Positions 1 through 8,199 of a DNA stretch of 64,000 nucleotides are shown in pieces. The notes under the pieces were generated by a model that worked only from the letters and a program-made list of their open reading frames with translations, made no database searches and was not told where the DNA came from. A program made the position numbers and the translations under genes. The DNA lies in the NCBI RefSeq assembly GCF_003026495.1, contig NZ_PYMA01000016.1, positions 62,001 through 126,000 of the forward strand, read 5' to 3'. Position 1 is the stretch's first letter. Every line of letters begins with the position of its first letter. This stretch comes from Photobacterium sanctipauli (lineage in GTDB: Bacteria > Pseudomonadota > Gammaproteobacteria > Enterobacterales > Vibrionaceae).

Positions 1-856
1 CGATGTCGCTGTCACTAACGTTAATCATGTGAGCACCTACAAGGTTAGGAGTTAGGGCACCGATATCTGCCATGTACTCAACAGGTGATTTACCGCCGCT
101 ACGTTCAGCAATAACTTGGTTCTCACGCTCAGATTCAGCAAGGTGGATCATCACAGGCACGTCGTATTTCTTCGATAGCTCAGTGATTTTCTGCAGTGTT
201 TCTGTGGTGTTGGTGTAAGGTGCGTGTGGTGCAAACGCTGGGGTAATACGTGGGTGGTCTTTGTATTCTTCAATAAAGTTAACCGCGTACTTAATGCCTT
301 CTTCGGCATTGGCAGCATCTGCTACTGGGAATTTGATAACGGTCTCACCCAGTACTGCACGCATACCGATTTCATCAACGGTTTTCGCCACTTCATCTTC
401 GAAGTAGTACATGTCTGCGTAAGTGGTTACACCGCCTTTTAGCATCTCTACGTTACCCAGCTGGGCGCCGATGCGCACCATATCACGAGAAACAAGCTTG
501 CTTTCTAGAGGGAAGATGTAGCGGTGCAGACGATCTGGCACATCATCAGCCAGTGAGCGGAATACCGTCATTGATACGTGGGTGTGGGTGTTGATCAAAC
601 CCGGCATCACGATATCGCCATCAGCATCAATGGTTTTTTCTGCTTTGTATTCGTTTACATCGTTTCCGTCAGTAACTGCGAAAATCTTGTTTTCTTTTAC
701 AGCAACAAGACCATTCTCGTAGACAGTTTTATCTGCGTTCATGGTAAGAACGGTTGCGTTCTTAATAAGAAGATCAACTTTTTCAGCTGCCATTGCCGTG
801 TTGCCAACAAGAGATACTGCTGCAAGAGAAGCTGCTAGCAGAGTTTTTTTAAACAT
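1..856 (-). CDS. Exported amidohydrolase (TRZ/ATZ/SsnA-like deaminase), 3' end missing
   Basis: The reading frame starts at ATG 856 and runs off the left edge, so only the first 285 residues are visible. Residues 1-23 are a Sec signal peptide ending TAMA-AE, so the enzyme acts in the periplasm. The metal-dependent amidohydrolase fold is shown by the NTHTH motif (His91, His93), APHAPYT near residue 209 and HLAE near 238. This layout matches the family of 5-methylthioadenosine/S-adenosylhomocysteine deaminases, SsnA and chlorohydrolases, which hydrolytically deaminate or dechlorinate nitrogen heterocycles. The family is clear. The substrate is not, and an exported member is less usual than a cytoplasmic one. 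The C-terminal metal Asp lies outside the window. Confidence 0.85.
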   Translation of the reverse strand, partial: MFKKTLLAASLAAVSLVGNTAMAAEKVDLLIKNATVLTMNADKTVYENGLVAVKENKIFAVTDGNDVNEYKAEKTIDADGDIVMPGLINTHTHVSMTVFRSLADDVPDRLHRYIFPLESKLVSRDMVRIGAQLGNVEMLKGGVTTYADMYYFEDEVAKTVDEIGMRAVLGETVIKFPVADAANAEEGIKYAVNFIEEYKDHPRITPAFAPHAPYTNTTETLQKITELSKKYDVPVMIHLAESERENQVIAERSGGKSPVEYMADIGALTPNLVGAHMINVSDSDI

Positions 857-1035
857 AGTTACCACCAGAGTACGATTAAAGTAGCCTGATGATACCGCCT
901 GCAAATGTGTTGAGAATCACTATTGCAATGACGGTTTACAATATGTGATGTAGTTCCCGTTTTTACGCTTTTACTAACAATAAAGTGCTCAATAAAACGG
1001 CGAAAACAGCAAGGGTAAACGTTTGCCTTAGCTCT

Positions 1036-2385
1036 TTATGCCGCTTTTTGGGCATCTTTATTGAGCGCGTAGGCCATCCAAAGCACCAGTGCTGTACTGC
1101 ATAGTGGCAGTGCAACCCACACACCGTTAACGCCAAGCAATTTAGCCAGGGTAAAGATAAATACGGTGATAAGGATCAGCTTGCCGCCCGATAGCATAGA
1201 GGCTTCCTTGGCACGGTTGATAGACTGAAAATAAGTCGCACCAACCAACAACAAGCCTTCGGCAGGCAAGCCCCAGAAGTACAGTTGCATACCGTTTACC
1301 GCTTCAGGTAGTAGAGTTGGGTTATCACCCGCGAACATATACACCACGGTTTCTGGCACGGAGTAGAGAACGGCAACACCAACAAGGGCGAGTGCCAATG
1401 TCACGGTGAAGGCAATATTACGTGTTTTGATCACTCGGTCGTGGCGTTTAGCGCCAGTGTTGTAACTGGTGATTGGTTGGATACCTAAGGCTATCCCTTC
1501 AAAAATTAGATAGAAGAAAGCTTCTGTATAGCTGACGATACCGTAGGCGGCCACATGGATAGGTTGGCCAACCCATAGAAAGGCTTTGTTGTGTAAGGTC
1601 AGTACCACGGAAAGGTATAGATACATCAACAGGCTCGAAAAGCCGAGGCGGCAAATTTGAGCAACTTCGTGCCACTTTAGCTTGAGGGTTTGCCAAGTAA
1701 TTCGCAGCTGGGTCTTATCGCTGAAAAAGTGAGAAATACACAAGGTCGCGGTAGCCAGCTGGGACAGCATGGTTGCGATGGCGGCACCAGTAAGTTCCCA
1801 CGGCAGCACAACAATGAATATCCAATCAAGAAACACATTCAGTACACCGCCGAATATCATGATTAAGGTAACGCGGTTAGGTTGACCATCGTTACGTAAT
1901 AGCGATGAAAATGCCATTGAGATGATCGGGAATGTGCCCAAAGCGAAGTACCAAAACAGGTAATCGGAGGCCATTTGCAGGATTTCACCTTCGGCACCTA
2001 GCCATACCAGAATATCGTCACCGAACATCATGCCCAAGCTACAGGTGATCAATGAAACCACCAGGCAAAGAGACAGGGCATTGCCCACAATCTGTTTGGC
2101 TTGTTGCTCGTTACCCTCACCAAGCTTGATTGAGACAAGTGCTGAGGCGCCCATACCAACCAGTGCCCCTTGGGCGTATAACACCGACCCTATGGGGTAG
2201 CCCAGCATGATACCTGCCAAGCCTTTTTCTCCGATGAAATGCCCCACAAACATACCATCAATCGCTACGTAGATACCGGTTACCAGCATGGCGGCAATGG
2301 TAGGCATGGTATAGCGAATGAATAAACGGTACAGGGAATCGTTTTTCAGAGAAAGGTGCGAGGCCGAATTGGATGCTGATGACAT
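1036..2385 (-). CDS. MATE family multidrug/Na+ antiporter
   Basis: A 449-residue polytopic inner-membrane protein of typical MATE length (about 450), with roughly twelve hydrophobic segments in two related halves. Segments such as PTIAAMLVTGIYVAIDG and GASALVSIKLGEG near the N terminus are characteristic of the MepA/DinF-type branch. MATE proteins export cationic drugs or metabolites in exchange for Na+ or H+. The gene lies 12 nt downstream of an unknown gene on the same strand (2398-3021), so the two probably form one transcript. The site upstream of the ATG is a weak Shine-Dalgarno, as expected for a coupled second gene. The substrate cannot be read from sequence. Confidence 0.85.
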   Translation of the reverse strand: MSSASNSASHLSLKNDSLYRLFIRYTMPTIAAMLVTGIYVAIDGMFVGHFIGEKGLAGIMLGYPIGSVLYAQGALVGMGASALVSIKLGEGNEQQAKQIVGNALSLCLVVSLITCSLGMMFGDDILVWLGAEGEILQMASDYLFWYFALGTFPIISMAFSSLLRNDGQPNRVTLIMIFGGVLNVFLDWIFIVVLPWELTGAAIATMLSQLATATLCISHFFSDKTQLRITWQTLKLKWHEVAQICRLGFSSLLMYLYLSVVLTLHNKAFLWVGQPIHVAAYGIVSYTEAFFYLIFEGIALGIQPITSYNTGAKRHDRVIKTRNIAFTVTLALALVGVAVLYSVPETVVYMFAGDNPTLLPEAVNGMQLYFWGLPAEGLLLVGATYFQSINRAKEASMLSGGKLILITVFIFTLAKLLGVNGVWVALPLCSTALVLWMAYALNKDAQKAA

Positions 2386-2397
2386 GGAAGTAACTTT

Positions 2398-3021
2398 TTA
2401 AAGAGGGTAATAGGCAGTGAGCACAATGTACTTGTAGACGGTTTTGTCGTCTTGCTCGCGTTTGAGCGGGTGGTGAATTTGGTGCTCACCATTCACAAAC
2501 CCAAATGCGTCATTTAATTGTGAGGGTAAATCGCTGTTTGGGACAAGTAGTTTCACCCCGTCTTGTTGATAGTCTAAGGCGTTTGCTGGCAGCTCACCCA
2601 GCCACCAAGCCGGTATTTCTTTGCTTGCCTTGCTTCTATCGAACCAATGATCAGCCACCAATACCAAGTGCTGAGGCTTGTTCGGGTTCAGTTTCTGCTT
2701 TGTTTGCTCAATGGCGGCAATCAGGCTGTTGCGCCTTGCGATGTTGGCACTCAACAAGCGGTGGGCAATAACCCAAACGGTAAATTGCTCGGTTTCTATT
2801 TGAAAAATAGGCTGTGCCAAGCTGTCTTTGCTTTGGCATTGCTGAAGTTGTGCAGCAATATTATCTTGTTGAAGGGTGGTAATAATTCGGCGGCAAAGTG
2901 CTTTGCCTAGGTGGTTTTCACGCATCCCTCGGTTATGAACAGTTGGATAATGCTGTTCACAAAGTTGGTGACAATCAGCTTGGAAAGCTTGAATGCTAGT
3001 TGAAAGATATTCTGAAACCAA
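2398..3021 (-). CDS. Conserved hypothetical protein, first gene of MATE unit
   Basis: A 207-residue soluble protein that I do not recognise. It begins with TTG preceded by GGGGTGA, and has no signal peptide or membrane segment. The sequence is rich in Gln, His and Leu, with a central hydrophobic strand (LVLVADHWFD near 118-127) and a Trp-Trp pair near 139, like a compact alpha/beta fold. There are no obvious catalytic motifs. It is followed after 12 nt by the MATE transporter, which suggests co-expression, but a shared function is only an inference. Confidence 0.6.
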   Translation of the reverse strand: MVSEYLSTSIQAFQADCHQLCEQHYPTVHNRGMRENHLGKALCRRIITTLQQDNIAAQLQQCQSKDSLAQPIFQIETEQFTVWVIAHRLLSANIARRNSLIAAIEQTKQKLNPNKPQHLVLVADHWFDRSKASKEIPAWWLGELPANALDYQQDGVKLLVPNSDLPSQLNDAFGFVNGEHQIHHPLKREQDDKTVYKYIVLTAYYPL

Positions 3022-3158
3022 AGATTCACCCCATGAAACACGAAACTGGCTGGAAGGGTTGGGCGTTCAACCAGCCAGTATTGAATGGGTATATCGTATC
3101 AGAAAAAACAGCTTCTTCTACATAATTCAACGATTTGAGTTAACGAAAATGAAGTAAC

Positions 3159-3812
3159 TTAGCTGTTACCTTTTTCGGTTGCACGACGCGGTAACGGGAT
3201 GATTTGTAACCATCGACGAAATGTTTGATGGCGTAATGCCAAGATCCCGACCACGCAAGTGATATAGATAGCCGGTTCAATGATCCCCGATTTAACTGAC
3301 CAGTAGTAATGAATGGGCGCGAGCAACACGGCCAGGTATACCCAGTTATGGAGTTGCTGCCAGCGTGGTCCCATCTTGCGCTGAATAGCTTGGGTCGAAG
3401 TAACCGCAAGGGCAAACAGGATCAACCAGCTAATGGCACCCAAGGTTAAATAGGGCCGTTCGACGATTTCTGAAACCAGCAGGGCTAGGTTTAAGTTAAG
3501 GTCGAGCACCATATAGCCCATCATGTGTAAAAGTGCCCAAAAGAAGCTGTATAAGCCAACCAAGCGCCTAACCCTCACCAGCATGCCTTGTTTAAAGTGA
3601 CGTGCTAACGGAGAGATGATCAATGTGATCATCAAGGTATTTAGTGCCGCTTTACCGGTGAAGTGACTAATGCCTTGTATTGGATCCGCGCCCAAGCCTC
3701 CTGACAGGGTTTGCAAGACTAAAAGCGCCAAGAACCCTAACGATACAAGATGGATAACAACCTTTAGCCAGAATATATGTCGAGGCGTGATTTTAAACCG
3801 AGTTTTTGCCAT
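3159..3812 (-). CDS. msrQ: MsrQ, heme b membrane subunit of MsrPQ methionine sulfoxide reductase
   Basis: A 217-residue inner-membrane protein with about six transmembrane segments and the ferric-reductase-like (YedZ) pattern. Histidines in HMMGYMVLDL and in HNWVYLAVLLAPIHYYW are the likely heme ligands. MsrQ passes electrons from the cytoplasmic or quinone side to the periplasmic molybdoenzyme MsrP, which repairs oxidised methionines in cell-envelope proteins. The start overlaps the msrP stop by one base (TAATG), which is the usual msrP-msrQ arrangement and implies translational coupling. Length and partner agree with the family, so I am confident. Confidence 0.93.
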   Translation of the reverse strand: MAKTRFKITPRHIFWLKVVIHLVSLGFLALLVLQTLSGGLGADPIQGISHFTGKAALNTLMITLIISPLARHFKQGMLVRVRRLVGLYSFFWALLHMMGYMVLDLNLNLALLVSEIVERPYLTLGAISWLILFALAVTSTQAIQRKMGPRWQQLHNWVYLAVLLAPIHYYWSVKSGIIEPAIYITCVVGILALRHQTFRRWLQIIPLPRRATEKGNS

Positions 3813-4825
3813 TAGTAATTCCTCGTTAAATCCATCCCTTTATAAAGGCTGGCAACTTCGCGTTCATAACCGTTGAACATGAGCGTAGGCTGGCGTCGGC
3901 TACTGAATACGCTGCCTTCGCCGATAAAGCGCTCACTGGCCTGGCTCCAGCGAGGGTGGTCAACTTTTGGGTTTACGTTGGCATAGAAGCCATACTCGTT
4001 GGGTGCCAATATGTTCCACGTTGTTGGTGGTTGCTTGTCGGTAAGGGTGATCTTAACGATGGATTTAATGCTCTTGAATCCGTATTTCCATGGCACAACC
4101 AAGCGAATAGGTGCGCCATTTTGTGGCGCCAAGGTTTTCCCATACAAGCCAACGGATAACAGGGTTAGCGGGTGCATGGCTTCATCTAGGCGCAATCCTT
4201 CAACGTAGGGGTAATCAATCCCGCCGCCTAATCGGCGAGAAGCTTGCCCCGGCATCTGCTTAGGATCATACAGGGTTTCGAAAGCCACGTATTTTGCCCC
4301 GCTGGTTGGTGAAGCCATGCGAATCAAATCTGCCAACTGAAAGCCAATCCAAGGAATGTTCATTGACCATGCTTCAACACAACGAAGGCGGTAAATACGC
4401 TCTTCAAGGGTGAATTTTTTGAAGATATCCTCATAGCCGAGCGTCATTGGCTTTCTTACCATGCCACCTATTTCAATGTTCCAAGGGTTGGTTTTGAAAT
4501 TCTGCGCCCGAGCGGCTGGGTCGGATTTGTCAGTGCCAAATTCATAGAAGTTATTGTATTCGAGTACTTTACTTTCTGGTGTCAAAGACAATTGCTTATT
4601 GGAATAGACAGATGATTGAGTCGCAAGTGCTCTTCGATTATCGACAATTTTCTTGTCTTTACCTGTAAACGCATCGAACAAACCAGCATTAGCCTGTGAG
4701 GCGAGGGGCATGCCTACCAATGTGATGCCGAGCTTCTTCAAAATGTCTCGGCGCTGGTGGTATACCGACTCAGGAGTGGCTTGGTTTTCAGTCAATGACC
4801 AGCGAAAAGGTTTCTTAATTAACAT
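3812..4825 (-). CDS. msrP: MsrP, periplasmic molybdopterin methionine sulfoxide reductase
   Basis: A 337-residue protein with a twin-arginine leader (RRDILKKLG, Arg25-Arg26) and signal cleavage near SQANA-G, so it is exported folded with its cofactor. The sulfite-oxidase-like molybdopterin domain carries the conserved cysteine in YRLRCVEAWSM (about Cys149), which ligates molybdenum. It reduces both R and S methionine sulfoxide in periplasmic proteins, with electrons from MsrQ encoded directly downstream. The ATG at 4825 is preceded by AGGGA at good spacing. It is divergent from the outer-membrane barrel gene at 5018. Confidence 0.94.
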   Translation of the reverse strand: MLIKKPFRWSLTENQATPESVYHQRRDILKKLGITLVGMPLASQANAGLFDAFTGKDKKIVDNRRALATQSSVYSNKQLSLTPESKVLEYNNFYEFGTDKSDPAARAQNFKTNPWNIEIGGMVRKPMTLGYEDIFKKFTLEERIYRLRCVEAWSMNIPWIGFQLADLIRMASPTSGAKYVAFETLYDPKQMPGQASRRLGGGIDYPYVEGLRLDEAMHPLTLLSVGLYGKTLAPQNGAPIRLVVPWKYGFKSIKSIVKITLTDKQPPTTWNILAPNEYGFYANVNPKVDHPRWSQASERFIGEGSVFSSRRQPTLMFNGYEREVASLYKGMDLTRNY

Positions 4826-5017
4826 AGCTGTCCCTACTTAAGCTTATCTCGTTAAACCTAAAGACCTGAGCTAGGTCGAATAAATTTCACAACATTTCAA
4901 AATTGCTTGATTTCACATAAGAAAGAGGTATCTTGCGCTCCCTGATATTCCTAATTCATTGAATGTATAGCTCATGAATGGGTGCTGTTAGTATCAAACA
5001 ATTTTCAGGGAAAAAGA

Positions 5018-5431
5018 ATGAAACTACGTGCGCTGTTACTGGCATCTGCAATGATTTTGCCGACCACGTCTTTTGCTTCAACTGCTCCATTGGCTGCTGG
5101 GGTATTTTTAGGCAGCCCAACATCGGGCCTGACACTGCAATATTGGGATCGCGTCCAGTTTGGACTTGGTTTAGATACCTTGAGTTTTAGTGTTGATGCC
5201 AAATGGTACCTAAGTGAGTTCACAGGCCGAACTGATCTGGCTCCTTTCTATACCTATACGGGTCTACAATGGGTTGATGATAATGAAGACGATTGGGGGC
5301 CACGCGCTGGGTTAGGCTTCATTCTGCCAATCGGTAGTGCTCATATGTACGCTGAAGCGGGTCCAACTTGGTATGTTGACTCTTCGAATATTGAATTTGA
5401 AGGCGCCTTAGGTTTCCGTTTCCAGCTTTAA
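5018..5431 (+). CDS. Small outer-membrane beta-barrel protein, unknown role
   Basis: I place the start at ATG 5018 rather than the upstream in-frame ATG at 4982, because CAGGG lies just before it and a clean signal peptide follows (MKLRALLLASAMILPTTSFA-ST). The mature part is about 117 residues of alternating hydrophobic and polar strands with many Gly, Tyr and Trp (TLQYWDRVQFGLGLD, DLAPFYTYTGLQWVDD). It ends GFRFQL, as outer-membrane barrels often do. Four to six strands fit the length. I cannot assign a specific function. It is transcribed away from msrP. Confidence 0.65.
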   Translation: MKLRALLLASAMILPTTSFASTAPLAAGVFLGSPTSGLTLQYWDRVQFGLGLDTLSFSVDAKWYLSEFTGRTDLAPFYTYTGLQWVDDNEDDWGPRAGLGFILPIGSAHMYAEAGPTWYVDSSNIEFEGALGFRFQL

Positions 5432-5520
5432 GTCAATGCTTAGTCTGGCGAGTAGCTACACGAGATTAAAATCAGTTTACGGTGCTAGATTGGCCAAGTA
5501 GTAACAAGACGAGATGTAAC

Positions 5521-6012
5521 ATGCGCGATATCCATGAATTTAATGCCCACCTTGAGCTTCAGCATATATTCCTTGAAGCCAATGCCGAGCGTTATCACTC
5601 ATTGCGCCAATACTTTGAAGCTTATTACTGCTATAGCCACAAGTTGACGACTCGCCAAGGCAAGCCTGACTGGGAGCAAATCTTCAGCTTTGCGTCATGC
5701 TCCCAGCAAGCTGCAATGATTCAGGCGTCAAAGGCGAATCATCGAAAGGAAACAGTCCGAGAGCTGCGGGTGCCATTATCGGTACTGACAGGCAAGCTAA
5801 AGACCCTAGTAAGGGATGAGCAATTAACGCTTGAAGCGGTTAAACAGCTGCTAGATAGCACATTGGAATATGTGGTGATTAGCCGTGCTGAATGGCAGGT
5901 CCTGAAGAAAAACGGCTGGCTGGAGGCTATGCCACCGGCGTTCTATCAATCCAGCCACCCCAATTATCAGGATACGAACCTACGCTTCGAATTGGCAGGC
6001 ATTACTTTCTAG
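5521..6012 (+). CDS. Conserved hypothetical protein
   Basis: A 163-residue soluble protein read from ATG 5521, which has GACGAG upstream. A longer frame from GTG 5482 is possible but less well led. The sequence is mostly helical (ELQHIFLEANAERYHSLRQYF), with no signal peptide, membrane segment or recognised motif. It stands alone between the barrel gene and the patatin gene. I do not recognise the family. Confidence 0.5.
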   Translation: MRDIHEFNAHLELQHIFLEANAERYHSLRQYFEAYYCYSHKLTTRQGKPDWEQIFSFASCSQQAAMIQASKANHRKETVRELRVPLSVLTGKLKTLVRDEQLTLEAVKQLLDSTLEYVVISRAEWQVLKKNGWLEAMPPAFYQSSHPNYQDTNLRFELAGITF

Positions 6013-6131
6013 CTCTCATAGGTTTAGTTGTGAATAGTTTGCTCTATATAACAAAAATTATGCCATTCAGTTTATATATAGAGTATATGTTCTAAGCTGT
6101 TTCGATAAGTAGGTTATCAGGATGGCAGGGA

Positions 6132-6968
6132 ATGGATAGACAACAAAAATCAAATGGCGCTTCAGCATTGATTGTAGAGGGCGGGGCAATGCGGGGTATT
6201 TTTGCTGCCGGGGTACTTGATAAGTTTTTGGAACAAAACTATCGCCCTTTTGATTTTTGTATCGGCGTGTCTGCGGGCTCTACCAATTTAGCGGCTTGGC
6301 TCGCCAACCAACATGGCCGAAGTTACCGTGTTATTACCGACTATTCCTGTCGGCCAGAGTTCATCGACTTATATCGTTTCATTAAGGGCGGCCATTGGCT
6401 CGATTTGGATTGGCTTTGGGATATCACTATTGATGAAATCGAAATTGACCGTGAAACATTAGAAAACCAGCCAATTCCATTGTACGTAGTTACCACTAAG
6501 GTGAATACTGGCGAAGCGGCGTATATTCAGGCAACGGCAGAAAACCTCAATGATTTGCTAAAAGCTTCTTGTTCAGTACCCATCGCATATCGTCATTATC
6601 CTGAAATTTTGGGGGAAGCGATGACCGATGGTGGTGTTGCTGATTCAATTCCCGTGATTAAGGCCTATGAAATGGGAGCAAGAGACATTACCGTGGTGCT
6701 ATCTCGACCAAGGGGCTATCGCAAATCTGCCCCGCGCAGTACTTGGTTAGTAAAGAAGCTACTTTCTGATACACCCGTTCTAGCTGAAGCAATGTTGCAA
6801 CGGGCAGAGAGTTATAACCGGGCAATTGATTTTATTGATAATCCGCCAGAAGATTGCAAGATCACCGTGATTGCTCCCCCTGATGATTTTGTCGTAGGTA
6901 GGGTGACGACGGACAAGGAAAAGCTCGATCTCGGCTATCGACAAGGGATCACAGCAAGCAATTTATAA
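6132..6968 (+). CDS. Patatin-like phospholipase (YjjU type)
   Basis: A 278-residue cytoplasmic protein with the complete patatin catalytic set: a glycine-rich oxyanion loop EGGAMRG (residues 16-22), the nucleophile elbow GVSAG (Ser47), and the catalytic aspartate in TDGGVADS (Asp166). Patatins are Ser-Asp dyad lipid acyl hydrolases. Overall it most resembles the E. coli YjjU branch, whose physiological substrate is not established. It lacks a signal peptide and the long extensions of secreted toxins such as ExoU, so a housekeeping lipid role is more likely than a virulence role. The gene appears to be a single unit. Confidence 0.85.
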   Translation: MDRQQKSNGASALIVEGGAMRGIFAAGVLDKFLEQNYRPFDFCIGVSAGSTNLAAWLANQHGRSYRVITDYSCRPEFIDLYRFIKGGHWLDLDWLWDITIDEIEIDRETLENQPIPLYVVTTKVNTGEAAYIQATAENLNDLLKASCSVPIAYRHYPEILGEAMTDGGVADSIPVIKAYEMGARDITVVLSRPRGYRKSAPRSTWLVKKLLSDTPVLAEAMLQRAESYNRAIDFIDNPPEDCKITVIAPPDDFVVGRVTTDKEKLDLGYRQGITASNL

Positions 6969-7058
6969 CCTATAACATTTAACGTAACTTGCCATACTTA
7001 AAGCCTTCATATATCAGGTCTAAGCTGTTTATAGGGTTCTACCTATATCGAGGATGGT

Positions 7059-7577
7059 ATGTCGGAAGATCAGGTTGAGCAGGTTGGCTTCTCAGGCGGT
7101 TGCTATTGGTGTATCGAAGCTGTATTCCAGTCTTTAGTCGGTGTTAATACCGTGAGGCAAGGCTGGATAAAACCCATTAATGGCAGGACCTTTACTGAAG
7201 GGGTGCTGATTGATTTTCAGCCCGAAACCATTTCACTTGAAGTGCTGATTGCTGTTCACCTCCATACTCATAACTGTACTAGCCGACATGCGTTACGGTA
7301 TCGTTATCCTTCAGGTATTTATGTCACTTCAGAATTACAGCGACTTAATGCCAAACAAGCATTGGTCATGAATCAAGCTGACTTTGATGATGAATTATTA
7401 ACACGTGTTTATGATCTCGGTAGTTTCAAATTGAGTGATGAATCAATGTGGAATTACTATTATGCTAATCCGAACAAACCCTTTTGCCAAACAAAAATCA
7501 AACCAAAGCTAAAAGCGTTATTAGACCAATTCTCGGATCATGTTGATAGCAATAAAAGGCGATTGATTAATAACTAG
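7059..7577 (+). CDS. Divergent peptide methionine (S)-sulfoxide reductase (MsrA-like)
   Basis: A 172-residue protein with the MsrA active-site signature GGCYWCIEAVFQ (Cys15 and Glu20) near the N terminus, where canonical MsrA has GCFWxxE. The region that in classical MsrA reads HDPT...NRQGxDxGTQYRS is here HLHTHNCTSRHALRYRYPS, so the usual conserved aspartate of the methyl-binding pocket is replaced. It ends with the YYYANPNKPFCQTKIKPKL tail seen in a divergent MsrA subgroup. It probably reduces methionine-S-sulfoxide or a related sulfoxide, but altered specificity is possible. With msrPQ nearby the region holds two kinds of methionine repair. No msrB is present. Confidence 0.75.
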   Translation: MSEDQVEQVGFSGGCYWCIEAVFQSLVGVNTVRQGWIKPINGRTFTEGVLIDFQPETISLEVLIAVHLHTHNCTSRHALRYRYPSGIYVTSELQRLNAKQALVMNQADFDDELLTRVYDLGSFKLSDESMWNYYYANPNKPFCQTKIKPKLKALLDQFSDHVDSNKRRLINN

Positions 7578-7649
7578 GTTTGAATGTCTAGGTTTGAATA
7601 TCTTTAATTAAATCATATTAAGTTTATGGTTTATTTGTATAATTTAACG

Positions 7650-7850
7650 CTACTTATAAACTGCTGGAGGTAGTGATGGCGTATGCAGTTTCTCAATTGC
7701 TTTGTAGTAGTCAGTACCTGTATTAGCACAAGAAATAGATACGTTACTTGCTGCCCCAATAGGCTTTTTACCGCTAATGGTTGTGATGGCCGCACTAGTG
7801 GGGTTTAGCTTTGGTAGCATTTCAAAAGAGTTTATGCTTACAATTTTCAT
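7650..7850 (-). CDS. Possible small protein of 66 residues, unknown
   Basis: An open frame of 66 codons begins MKIVSINSFEMLPKLN and contains one cysteine and many Ser, Thr and Ala. It has no signal peptide or membrane segment. The composition is protein-like, but there is no convincing Shine-Dalgarno upstream of the ATG and I know no homologue. It lies alone in a 620-base stretch between the MsrA-like gene and phoX. It could be a small regulatory or precursor peptide, or a chance frame. Confidence 0.3.
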   Translation of the reverse strand: MKIVSINSFEMLPKLNPTSAAITTISGKKPIGAASNVSISCANTGTDYYKAIEKLHTPSLPPAVYK

Positions 7851-8120
7851 TTAAATGTCTGCTTGGTTTGCAATATTAAGTTTGAGTAATAGTCATGACA
7901 TCCTGTGTGGTTGATTTTTACACTACCTACGACAAATTTAGCAATGATATATTTATCATTAACTGAATTTAAAAGTTATTAATTTACATTTTGCGATAGG
8001 GCTTACTTTAATAGTGATAAGGTGATTTATTACCACTCTAAAGATAAATAAATTATCTTTTGTGGTGCGATTATTTGTGATTTTGCGTTGGATTTATAAT
8101 TGGAGATGTAACAAATCAAA

Positions 8121-8151
8121 ATAAAAAAGGCAGACCATATAATGGTCTGCC
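8121..8151 (-). terminator. Rho-independent terminator of phoX
   Basis: A perfect 10-bp inverted repeat, GGCAGACCAT with loop ATA and ATGGTCTGCC, is followed on the minus strand by TTTTTTAT. It lies 49 bases beyond the phoX stop codon. Confidence 0.9.
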
Positions 8152-8199
8152 AGAGCAGGAGCTTGCTAGTATTGTTATTGTAGTGCGAGTTTTTGAGCG

